A DNA stretch of 64,000 bases from contig OY744464.1 of NCBI GenBank assembly GCA_963556145.1, forward strand, positions 2,852,001-2,916,000, in the 5' to 3' direction. The notes beneath the pieces were generated by a model, which saw only the letters and a list, made by a program, of their open reading frames with translations, searched no databases and was not told the origin of the DNA. Numbering within the stretch: the first letter of the stretch is position 1; each line of letters opens with the position of its first letter. This DNA comes from Hygrocybe punicea. Lineage: Eukaryota; Basidiomycota; Agaricomycetes; Agaricales; Hygrophoraceae. Shown in pieces: positions 11,665 through 21,303 of this stretch. The position numbers were made by a program, and so were the translations under genes.

Positions 11665-12240
11665 TTGCATCCTAATTGTGATAAATTTCCTCAAGACGTA
11701 CGTGTGCTCATCCAAATAATAATAACGCAATTGTCAGCGCCAGCATATAGGGCCCATCAGGTGGCCATCCATTCTGCCCACGAAATGCCTTCACTTCGCA
11801 TGCCCACATTGCCTACCAGTAAAGTACGTCTCCATGTGGCTGTTAAGTTGGCAAAGGCTCAACAAGTATAGGATAACTACCTGCAAATCCGTGCGCGTCT
11901 GTACGCCTCAATGTCACGCTGTCCTGTCTTCACCAAAATCCAGATGCATGAATGCGGCATTAACCAATTTCCTCTGCTTGAGGGGGCAATAGCCCATTTA
12001 CGAACCCAGCCATTCATCCACAATTGCCCAGTCATCATTCGCGAGGCAAACCGCTCCCATGTGTTCCATGTATTTTGTAAGAACCACCTACTTCTACCAA
12101 TCAATGACGTCGTCAAATACATTGCGCCTGGCTATCCATGGAAAGGTGATCTTGTGGTCATGCGAGTTGGCAAAACTCGGGCAGTGGTCAACATGCGCGG
12201 CAGAGATGCGGCCTTAGCAGATTTTGCTGTAAAAAGGTGA
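11665..12240 (+). pseudogene. Fragment of an uncharacterised Agaricomycete-type protein
   Basis: The plus-strand frame 11911-12240 reads PLLEGAIAHLRTQPFIHNCP, HVFHVFCKNHLLLPIN and KGDLVVMRVGKTRAVVNMRG. A preceding open piece at 11665-11871 may be an upstream exon. The style resembles an expanded hypothetical family in mushrooms. No catalytic motif is visible and no proper start could be chosen. It is probably a remnant, divergent from the coiled-coil ORF cluster at 9451-11390. Confidence 0.3.
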
Positions 12241-12660
12241 ATCATCCCATCTATGACGCACCCACTCATATCAAACCAAGGCCTTCAGGTTTGTGGAACA
12301 TGTTCAGCAAAAGATGCCCTTCTGGTTCCCAAAGAAGCTGGTGTTCAGGATGGGTAGCATGGCGGAGCAGGCCAGAAGGTTGCGTTCCAGTAAAAAGTTT
12401 TAAATAGTTTCTCAGTACCGCGTGGAAACAAGGCAGCGTCTAGGTTGTTATCAAATTGCATTACAAAAACCAGCTACTTTTGCTCTTCTACTCAGGTCAG
12501 CAAACCTTCCAGGGTGCTGAAAAGCCCAAGCCCCATTTTCCACCGGGTTTTCTTCTTTTCAAGCACCTCCGCAAATGCAGCGGGATCCTCTTCAGCCAAT
12601 TTGGCTTCCATTTGGAAACCGTTGTCCACGTAGCGAAGCATATGATATACAATTATATAC

Positions 12661-12847
12661 GTACTGATTCTAGGTCGTTAGGGATATTGCATCGCCAGCA
12701 GGAACGATTCTGGAGGCGGAATCCGGAGCGGAATCGATAGGCAGAAGCAGAATTGAGTGGAATTGATGATATGGGAATGGGAATGGACGGGAACGGTGTC
12801 AGATATGAAGGGGATACAGATCCACACAATCTGGAGCCTCTACACTG
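12661..12847. repeat. Direct repeat copy A (about 190 bp; partner at 16707-16891)
   Basis: Shares roughly 85 percent of positions by eye with 16707-16891 in the same orientation. Shared blocks include GAATCCGGAGCGGAAT, GATATGGGAATGGGAATGGA (GATATAGG in copy B) and GTGTCAGATATGAAGGGGA. The copies are about 4 kb apart. They may be two related transposon ends or remnants of one family. I found no TG...CA ends or target duplication to support LTRs. Confidence 0.7.
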
Positions 12848-13192
12848 GATTTCCTATTATCTTTTCATCACCAACGACATAACAATTAGTTTACTAGTAT
12901 ATAAGCTAGAACTACTATGTTCTGTATCTTTGTTCTGAAAATTGACTAGAGTACCCTCTGTCTTCTTCACTCTCAAACTTAAGCTCACTATCTATGGACC
13001 TCCAGAGAAACTCTGCTCCGCTTTGTGCCTACTCAGTACGGATTAAGGAAGTAGTTAACCTACTTTAAGAGTTCGCACCTTTGATCCTCCAATGAACTCC
13101 ACTCCATCCAGAGTTGTCTACATGACTGTAACACATCTGAGTTAAGCTCATTTCTGCTTATATGGCTGATATTTCCATATATAGTAACAGTG

Positions 13193-13362
13193 GTCACATG
13201 TGACTATGACTCCTGTGATCAGCTCAAAATTTAGCATATATAGTGTAAAATTTCCTTGTATGGTTAGACTGATCACATATGACTATCACCATTGCAATCA
13301 GCAAAGAATTTCCTATATAATATCAAAAAACACCTTATATGGTTAGATTGGTCACATGTGAC
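13193..13362. repeat. Three tandem 79-bp units centred on GTCACATGTGAC palindromes
   Basis: GTCACATGTGAC at 13193-13204 and 13351-13362 and ATCACATATGAC at 13272-13283 are spaced exactly 79 bp. The sequence around them (TGGTTAGAYTG before, TATCA/ATCAG after) also repeats. AT-rich and non-coding. Confidence 0.75.
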
Positions 13363-13612
13363 TGTCACACCTTGCCCAAAATGGTTATATTAGTCAGCAG
13401 TTCAATTTTCGGCTGATTCTGATAAGAATTGAGGCTGGTACAAATATTTTGAATATATTTTGGAGGTAATTTGTCTTTTCTGAGGCAACCCATATTTAGA
13501 TGCTTATGTAAGCTTTTCCACACATGGCCCCAATTGTATCTGATTTTCCAATATCAGAAGTAGAATCATACCTCTTGCCCCAAAAAGTTTTCTCTATAGG
13601 TGATGTACGAAC

Positions 13613-13637
13613 ATTAATTAATTAATTAATTAATTAT
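13613..13637. repeat. (ATTA)n microsatellite
   Basis: About six uninterrupted ATTA units. Confidence 0.95.
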
Positions 13638-13689
13638 GAACCCTCACTGAACCAGGTCTGATAAAGAACGAGTCTTTTAATAAATTAAA

Positions 13690-14228
13690 AGAACTCGTAA
13701 CAAGGACAACAGCAACAGGGACAATGAGGACAGGATGGCAAATGAGATGGCAAGGACAACATGAACAGGAACAAGGCCACGCAGTAACGACGAGGATGGG
13801 GACAACAACGACAGGGACAGGGACAGGGACGACAACAATGAGGACAAGGATGATGGGGACAGGGACCAGGACTAGGACCAGGACAACAGGGACCAGGATA
13901 ATGAGGACAGGGATGGGGATGGGGACAAGGGTGAGGACGCAGAGGGGCGTGGACATCAGGGGAACACCGGTATATACTTTTGTTAGTTCCTCCCTTTCCC
14001 TCCTTTCCCCTCCTCCTCCTCCATCCTCCATTTCCTTCTCCCCCTGACTGTCTCCCACCCCTTCTCCCCCTTCCTAACCTGCCCCTTCTCCCCCTGCCTA
14101 TATGCTGTCCATCCACCATCCCCACCTCCTATCCACCTCCTGTCCCTTCTCCCCCTGCCCACCACCTGCCATTTCCCCTGCCATTTCCCCTCCTCTCTCT
14201 TCTCCTCCACCTCCCTGTCTCTCCCCTG
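13690..14228. repeat. Low-complexity purine tract switching to pyrimidine tract
   Basis: On the plus strand 13690-13968 is almost all purine with C, built on AGGAC/GGGAC units (for example GACAGGGACAGGGACAGGGA). 13980-14228 is C/T-rich (CCTTTCCCCTCCTCCTCCTC). Long open frames here are low-complexity artefacts. No gene is supported. Confidence 0.85.
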
Positions 14229-14724
14229 ATAAAGTAGAATACCATGTATTTAGGTAAAATAATTGTTTAATTTGCTATATCTATTTTGAGTAGTTGCTAA
14301 ATTAAAATTATGTAACATGTGACACAGGAGACATGGGAAGATATCTCTACTTTGAATAATTTCTAGATAATGACTTATAAATTGAAATTATTTTCATTGT
14401 CATCTCCAATATGAATATTATACAGAAAATAAACATTTCTGAAAACAATTTCTGGAGACAAAATAGTGCTTCCTGAAAGTATAATTATTCTTGCTCTTAT
14501 TGTTTTCCTTATTTTGTAGCAGTATTTGCAATACAGAAAACTAGTTAAATTCTTAAAATATTCCCACCGATATCTATAACGTGGAAATCAGCTCAATTGT
14601 TTAGACTTTCTGAGCCATAGATACCGACCCACAATTCTGTAAAAATTAATCCTATTTGTCTACAAAATACATTAACTATTAGAACAGAAGATATCGATCA
14701 GGAAATATAAATTATTTGCTTTGG

Positions 14725-15245
14725 TTGGGACAAAATAGATATTCCATGGGATATTTTTTATTTTCCAAGGGCTGTTTCTGGGGCAAGATAAGTATTCCAA
14801 GGGATATTTTATGTCTCCAAGGGCTTTTTTGAGTAAAGTAAATATCCCATGGAATATTTTACATGTCCCATGGACTGTTTCTGTGATAATAAAGGTATCC
14901 CAAGGGATATTTTATATGTCCCATGGGCTTTTTCGTGGGTAAAGTAAATATCTCCAGGGATATTTTACATGTCCAATGGGCTTTTTCTTGGGTAACATAA
15001 ATATCCCAAGCAATATTTTTCATGACCCATGGACTGTTTCTGTAATAGCGAAAGTATCCCAAGGGATATTCTACATGTCCCATGGGCTGTTTTCAAAGAC
15101 AAGATAAGTATTTCATGGGATATTCTATATGTCCCATAGACTTTTCTCAGGTAAAATAAATATCCCAAGGGACATTCTTTGTGTCCCATATATTGCTTTC
15201 TGGGATAAAATAAATATCCCAAGGGATAATATTATAGTCTCTAGG
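14725..15245. repeat. Ten tandem 53-bp units with CCCAAGGGATAT and GTCCCATGGGC palindromes
   Basis: The GGGATATTTT core recurs at 14748, 14801, 14851, 14904, 14957, 15010, 15063, 15117, 15170 and 15223, a spacing of 53 bp with one 50 and one 54. Each unit holds two near-palindromes (ATCCCAAGGGATAT and GTCCCATGGGC). 53 is not a multiple of three, so open frames across the array shift register and are not genes. Diverged relatives of the same palindromes continue to about 15600. Confidence 0.92.
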
Positions 15246-15910
15246 CCTTTTAATCTATGCACTCGAATATTTCCATTATTTTACTTATTTTATTTACAAT
15301 GTTAAAGCCATTTTTCAAAAAACATTGGCTTGAGCTGAGGTGACACTATCTCTGGCTATAGTAGACCTGCTTGAGATATTTCTATAATATATCCCAGGAA
15401 AATATATATTTTCCCTGATGGTATTGTAATATGTCCCATGGGATTATATTTTCAGGTCATGGTCCTTTGTCAAATCATCCCTTGGGATAACTATTCGGGC
15501 CTTGGTCTTCTTTGGAAATTGTCCCTATGGATCAAAATATATCCCTATGCCTTCCTACAGTCAGAATGTCCCTGGGGCAATAAATTGTCCTTGGGAGTAC
15601 CATGGTTATATGAACACTCAGATGGAACACATATAGAGTTATGTTACATCTAATTAGTTAGGGCTAGGTGGTTGACTGAAGTGAAAATGTGGCTGGAGAA
15701 ACTTGTACTTCTACGAAGGAGCACCTATCACAAGATCCCAATACACACCACCATATTGGACTTGTCCAGAAACATCCACACCACATTGGGACCTTTCTGC
15801 TGTTGAATGTTGAAGACCCTGCTACCAAGGTAAATGAAAATGTGTCGATTGGAATCAACTGATAACATGATTTTTCTCAGGATTTCTGGGTACAGCTGAA
15901 GTTACATTGT

Positions 15911-16384
15911 TTGCCTCACATCAAATTATTATTAAAAACTGAATCTGGTGATGAACCACCCACTGGCACACCAGCCTTAGAACTGGACAGAATCCATTTC
16001 ACATCTGACTGCATGTACCAACACAACATCATGAGAATTAATTACACCTCATATGATGTTCGAAGAGCCCAGGATACAATAAACCTGAACATGGATCACC
16101 ATGATATAATGCTCCTGATGGCTCAAAATGCCAGCTTGCTGGGTCATCAGTATATGTATGTCCATGTTCTTGGCATCTACCACGTCAATGTTATATATAC
16201 TAGACCTGGCATGTTGGATTATCAGGCTCAGTGGATGGAGTTCCTGTGGGTAAGGTGGTTTGAGAACTTGAATGACATACTGGTGCTGACCAGTGTGGTG
16301 ATGAGTTCTGTTGTAGACCGGGATGAGGAATCTATGAAAAGGGATGATCAGCTAGAAAGTGATCAGAGGAATCAGTTTCTTTAG
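15911..16384 (+). pseudogene. Transposon-associated ORF fragment (Agaricomycete type)
   Basis: An open frame of 157 codons with YTSYDVRRAQDTINLNMDHH, GHQYMYVHVLGIYHVNVIY and MEFLWVRWFENLND. This pattern (YTTYDxRRxQD...DIMxLxxE...YARVxGIFHAxV...MxFLWVRWFG) is one that I associate with the C-terminal part of uncharacterised proteins carried by DNA transposons in mushroom genomes. The upstream part (15660-15900) does not extend it cleanly, and the downstream part expected in full-length members is missing. Probably a remnant, flanked by the direct repeat copy at 16707. Confidence 0.5.
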
Positions 16385-16706
16385 AGAGGTCTAGTCAATC
16401 CAACCCGAATCCAGGGGTTCTGGAGTCAGAGGGAGAGTGTGGGGGAAGAGACAAAGAACGGTGTAGACGATACGAAGAGTGGACTAAGAAATAGAACTGA
16501 AGTGTGCTGTAATAACCTGTATTTCTATATGGTTTTGTAGTGTACATGTGCTACTTTTATACTACTGTGAGGGATCCTGTGCTGTAGTAACCATGTACTA
16601 CAAGCAAAGGCTGTAAGTGATAGGGGTGAGTGGAGTGGAGGATAGGAGGAATGGTGCTATGTACTAGGAGATGGGAAATGAAGATACATGATATATAACT
16701 ATAAAC

Positions 16707-16891
16707 ATACTGATTCCAGGTCATTAGGGACATTGCATCTTGAGTAGGAACGATTCCGGAGGTGGAATCCGGAGCGGAATTGATAGGAAAGAGCAGAATT
16801 GAGCAGAATTGATGATATAGGAATGGGAATGGATGGGAGTGGTGTCAGATATGAAGGGGAAATGGATCCACATGATCCAGAGCCTCTACAC
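16707..16891. repeat. Direct repeat copy B (partner at 12661-12847)
   Basis: Same orientation and block order as copy A. The two copies diverge abruptly after the shared AGCCTCTACAC, which marks a common edge. Confidence 0.7.
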
Positions 16892-17782
16892 CAGCTGGAA
16901 AAGAGCACAGCTGGATCACCTGCAGTTTCCACCCATGTGTGAGGATGATGCATTCAGTTTTGTAAACTGCGCAAATGTGTTATGAGGCTGTTGTTTAATC
17001 CAGTCATTTGCAGTAGGAAAGCAGCATGCAGATGATGAAATGGGTACCTCAGCATGTGCTCAGAATTTGAAGGATTGGCATCAATATTATGTTAATAGGT
17101 ATGTTGTCTACAATCTGCCTTTCCCATCCCAATTTTATTTCCAGATTTGTTGACTGAGATATGCTTATGTGATACCATTGGAGTCTCACAGGTGGTGTTA
17201 CATTTTACAACTCCGCAACTCTGATTCCGACTCCATTACCCACCATGACAATTTCACTTTACCACACCTTCCTTTTTTGTTCCCCTTTGCCTTTTGTCTT
17301 CTTTTGGACATCATTGTTTATTCTTGTTCTTGTTCTCTTTTTATCCTTTCTTCTAGAACAATCCAGACCAACCATGGACACATCCCCACATTACCTTGCT
17401 GTATCCAAATAGTCGCCTTGCTGATGGATGTCACTTTCATTGTCTTCACTGTACGACATACTGTCTTCCCAAACCAATGCACAATGGCCATCCTCACCAA
17501 ACAGTTCATAACCGTGATGATCATTGGTGCCATAGCGATCACCTTCCTGATCGGTTTCTACATCATCATGATTTGCCTCTGGAAAAGGCAACCTTCCTTC
17601 ATTGATGAAAACGACATCCGCCTCAACAGTATACCGACACGTAATTGACAATTGCCATTCCCAGATATATGGTTTCCACTTTTGTATTCCATGCCTACCA
17701 TTATCCTCCCTGATTACCTGATGACATTCTTCACCTGCATGCATGCCCTGAACAATCCTCGATCACAAGACAGTTGGTGTAG
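16892..17782. other. No recognised gene
   Basis: Open stretches exist on both strands (plus 17169-17648, minus 17744-17391) but neither shows a known domain. The plus frame holds one hydrophobic stretch near 17530-17570 (MIIGAIAITFLIGFYIIMIC) that could be a membrane segment by composition only. The region borders the truncated end of the gypsy element. Confidence 0.4.
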
Positions 17783-18633
17783 AGCTGGAGGTATTGTTCC
17801 AGTTCCTGATTAGTGCGTTCCGTTTGTCCATCGGTTTGGGGATGATAGGCGGTGGATAAAGCCATATCGATTCCCAGAAGTTTGTTGAGTTCAGCTGTGA
17901 ATTTTGCTGTGAATTGTGTTCCACAATCAGAAATGATCTTCTTAGGCCATCCGTGCGATTTCCAGATGTGATCTCGAAAAAGTCATGCTGCACCTTCAGC
18001 GGAGAGTGCTGAAGTTGTAGGAATGAAATGAGCATGTTTCATAAAGCAATCGACAACAACAAAGATTGCATCGAATCCAAAAGAAAGTGGTAACTGTGTT
18101 ATAAAGTCCACAGTGATTTCTTCCCATGTTGTAGAAGCAGGAGGAAGAGGGTGTAATAGTCCTGTAGGGTGTAAACGTAGAATCTTAGTACATTGACAAT
18201 CAGGACAGGAGGCAATAAAATTAGAAACATCTCGATGAAGTGATTCCCAGACATAATCGTGGGAGATTAGGTCACATGTCTTTTCTATTCCAGGATGCCC
18301 AGCATGAGGTGGTGAATGAGCCAAACGAATAATCTTGGTGCACAGAGAAACAACCTCAGGCACAACTATGCATTCTCTAGCATTGCGGACCAATCCATCT
18401 ATGAGGGACCATTGGGAAGAGGAATCGGAGATTTTAGAAGAGATGTAAGGTGGCAATGGGGATGGGAAGCAAAGTCGATTAAGGAATCTAGGAGAGGATA
18501 AATTAATGATTGCATTGATGAAGTGAGATTCCGAAAGTAGAGTTCTATCCAAGTTGTCAGGACCTTCAGGGAAATAATTGGGGTGGCAAGACAAGCCATC
18601 AGCATGGTTACGTGTTCCAGGGATATGTTCTAT

Positions 18634-19277
18634 TAGGGCCAGTCAAGGGTACACCCGCAGTGCTCTGGGGCTGTACTCAGACCCGTACCCATCACGGGTA
18701 CGTACCCGAGGCCAAAAGTACGGGTTTGGCACGGTTTTTGCAGGGGTACAGGAAGAAACATGCAAAATACCCCATTTTTACCTGTTTTTGGTGGTTTTTA
18801 TGGTTATTGTGGACGGAATACTGGCCGGATCCCTTGAGTGTAAAGGTACACAATGTTCAGAATAGTGTGGAGAGTGTTGAGAGCACTTTTACATATTTTT
18901 ACAAGCAATGATTCTCATTATATCCCTCAAAAACATGCAAAATACCCCATTTTTACCTGTTTTTGGTGGTTGTGATGATTATTGTGGATGGAATACTGGT
19001 CGGATCCCTTTAGTGTAAAGGAACACAATGTTTAGAATACTGTGGGGTGTGTTGAGAGCATTTTTACATATTTTTACAAGCCATGATTCTCATTATATCC
19101 CTCAAAAATAGCAAAAAATACCCCAAAAATTGAGTTTTTGATGTTTCTTCTCCCAAAAGAAATACAGCCCATACCCGTGTGGGTACTGTGGGTATTCTGA
19201 GGCTGGACTCGTACCCTTAACCCATGGTACCCGTACTCTTAACCCCTGGGGGTATTGCATACCCTTGACCTGCCCTA
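18634..19277. mobile_element. hAT-type MITE, 644 bp, inserted in gypsy pol, 8-bp target duplication
   Basis: Imperfect terminal inverted repeats TAGGGCCAGTCAAGGGTA and, at the other end, the complement of TAGGGCAGGTCAAGGGTA. Flanking 8-bp duplications TGTTCTAT are at 18626-18633 and 19278-19285. Removing 652 bp (element plus one duplication) restores the pol frame, which joins RFDFCI to EHIPGTRNHADGLS. The ends carry many GTACCC/GGGTAC motifs. No coding capacity. Inserted after or during the life of the gypsy copy. Confidence 0.92.
18756..19105. repeat. Two tandem 175-bp units inside the MITE
   Basis: AAACATGCAAAATACCCC starts both units (18756 and 18931), and each ends CTCATTATATCCCTCAAA. 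A degenerate third start (ATAGCAAAAAATACCCC) follows at about 19109. The internal duplication explains part of the length difference from the 320-bp element at 8165. Confidence 0.9.
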
Positions 19278-21303
19278 TGTTCTATACAGAAATCGAAGCG
19301 ACTGAGAAATTCAGACCATCTAGCTTTGCAACGAGAGAGGGAGCGGTTTGTCATAAAGTATTTGAGGGCTTGATTATCAGATCTAATGACAATGGTATGA
19401 TTAGCTCCTTCAAGTAGATGATGCCAGTGTGATAGCGATTTAACGATAGCCAGAAGTTCTTGATCAGGAGTCGAATAGTTTCATTCTGCAGGAGATAGTG
19501 AAGCGGAATAATAACCAATAGGATGAAGCTTGTCATCATGTTTTTGCATAAGGACAGCACCGATTGCGAAGCCAGAGGAGTCAGTTTCGAGGATATAAGG
19601 AAGATTGAGTCAGGGAGCTTTAAGGATAGGTTCGGAAGTAATGGATTGTTTAAGGGAATCAAATGCGGATTGACAGTTAGAAGTCCAAGCGAATTTATTG
19701 TCTTTTCTTGTGAGATTGTGAAGAGGTCGGGCGATAGAAGAAAAAATTTTGATGAATCTGCGCCAAAGGTTCATGATGCCAAGGAATGATTGAACGTCTT
19801 GAACACATTTTGGAATGGGCCAATCAGAAATAGAACAAATCTTGGTGGGATTAATAGCGATTTCACCATGAGAAATAATCTGACCAAGATATTTAATGGA
19901 GTCCTTTTCAAATTGACATGTAATGGGTTTGCAAGAAAGATTATACTTGCACATGATGTCGAGTACGCAGTGAGTATTCATTTTGAGTTCTTCATGGGTA
20001 TCTCCGAGGATAATGATGTCATCCATGTAAATGAATATGCATCTGGAAGTAAGAACGTCATGAAAGCGAATATTCATCATTCGTCGAAAAGTGGTGGGGG
20101 CATTGCAGAGTCCAAAGAACATAATGGTAGGTTCAAAGAGACCATGATTCGTGATAAAGGCAGCCTTCCATATGTCTTCTTTCTTAATCCGAATATTATT
20201 GTATCACGAGCGAATGTCAATAACGGTAAAATGTTTTGCTGTTTGGAATTTTGGTTGTTGGAGGATTTCGGAAAGAAGTGGGGGAGGATAACAATCACGA
20301 ATGGTGTGGGCATTGAGATAATGATAATCCTGAATGGGACGAAGTCCAGGATCTGAACCTAGAACGTTAATTTCTTCACCTTTGTTCACAAAGAAAAAGG
20401 GTGCGGCTTGGGGGGATTTCGAGGGGTGAATACATCCTGTCAAAAGATTTTCATCCAAGAATTTATTGAGTTCGACTTGCTCTCAAGGAGATAATGAATA
20501 TAACTTGCCCTGTTGGGGTTTGAAGGAATTTTTAAGGTTGATGGCGTGATCGAATTCGGAATGGGGAGGAAGTTGGTCAAAATGTTGTTTGAGAAAAACA
20601 TCCGAATAATTCCAATACTTCTCCAGTATAAACACCTTCATATCTTCTTCAACCGTAGTAGGACGAGAGGTGTCTCAGGGGGAAATGCCATTGATAGTTT
20701 GTAGAATTTGATCTCGGGAAAAGGAAAAGTAATTTGAATCGGAGGCGAGATCGAGTGAAGCAATGTATTCTTCATAAGAGTCTGATTGTGAGTCAATCCT
20801 GTTTTCATACATCGAATCCATGGTCAGGGATGTCAAGGGAATTCCGGTTTGAAATATTTCAAGGGTTTGCTCTATAACACCGGTGTATGGATTGTGTTTT
20901 TGAATCCAAGGAAAGCCGAGAATGACGTCGAAATTGCCTAGCGAGGAAATCTCAAGCATAAGGTGTTCATGGTAAGATGGTGGCACATAAAGAATGACGT
21001 TGCAGGATTTATCAATAGGTCCATCTCAGTTAGGCGTCCTTTCAATATTACATATGGGTATTGGTTCTTCCAAATACAAGGAAAGGGAGTTGTTTTCCAC
21101 AAAATGGCGGTTGATGAAACAGCCAGAAGCACCTGTGTCGATTAAAACGCGAACGGGGAATCTTTCTCCAGTGTCAGTGGTTTCGTGCCATAGGTTGACG
21201 ATTAAGGTTTCATCCAAAGAGCGTAAAGAACCAAGACAATGATATAATTGTTCATCATTATGTTTACAAAGATCCAGGGTAGTCGAAGATTCTGAATCTG
21301 AAA

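Larger units (their letters stand above)
17783..21303 (-). pseudogene. pol (protease, RT, RNase H, integrase) of the gypsy element, truncated
   Basis: Visible motifs are protease VLIDTGASGCF, RT with YMDDIIIL and FGLCNAPTTFRR, RNase [16 protein letters not shown], an integrase HHCC zinc region (HAGHPGIEKTC ... CPDCQC) and core acidic sites in VDFITQLPL, ISDCGTQF and TERTNQELEQYL. Seven in-frame TGA codons lie at 21026, 20675, 20483, 20204, 19610, 19481 and 17983 (lowest coordinate of each). The frame is one register back from gag, consistent with a -1 shift. Apart from the MITE, no indel changes the frame across 3 kb. Confidence 0.9.

Noticed and set aside
13630..14237. Several open frames of 75-146 codons on both strands rich in Pro/Arg/Ser or Val/Pro
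   Set aside because: They are products of low-complexity purine/pyrimidine DNA, with no start context, splice structure or family.
14859..15222. Minus-strand open frames of 74 and 85 codons with repeated GHxxYPLGYL-like strings
   Set aside because: They run through the 53-bp tandem array; the period is not a multiple of three and the strings are the repeat unit read in shifting frames.
14725..15245. Regularly spaced repeats resembling a CRISPR array
   Set aside because: Units are contiguous 53-bp tandem repeats with no unique spacers, in a eukaryotic genome.
12661..16891. Direct repeat pair interpreted as LTRs of a retrotransposon
   Set aside because: No TG...CA ends, no flanking target duplication, and no reverse transcriptase, protease or integrase between them.
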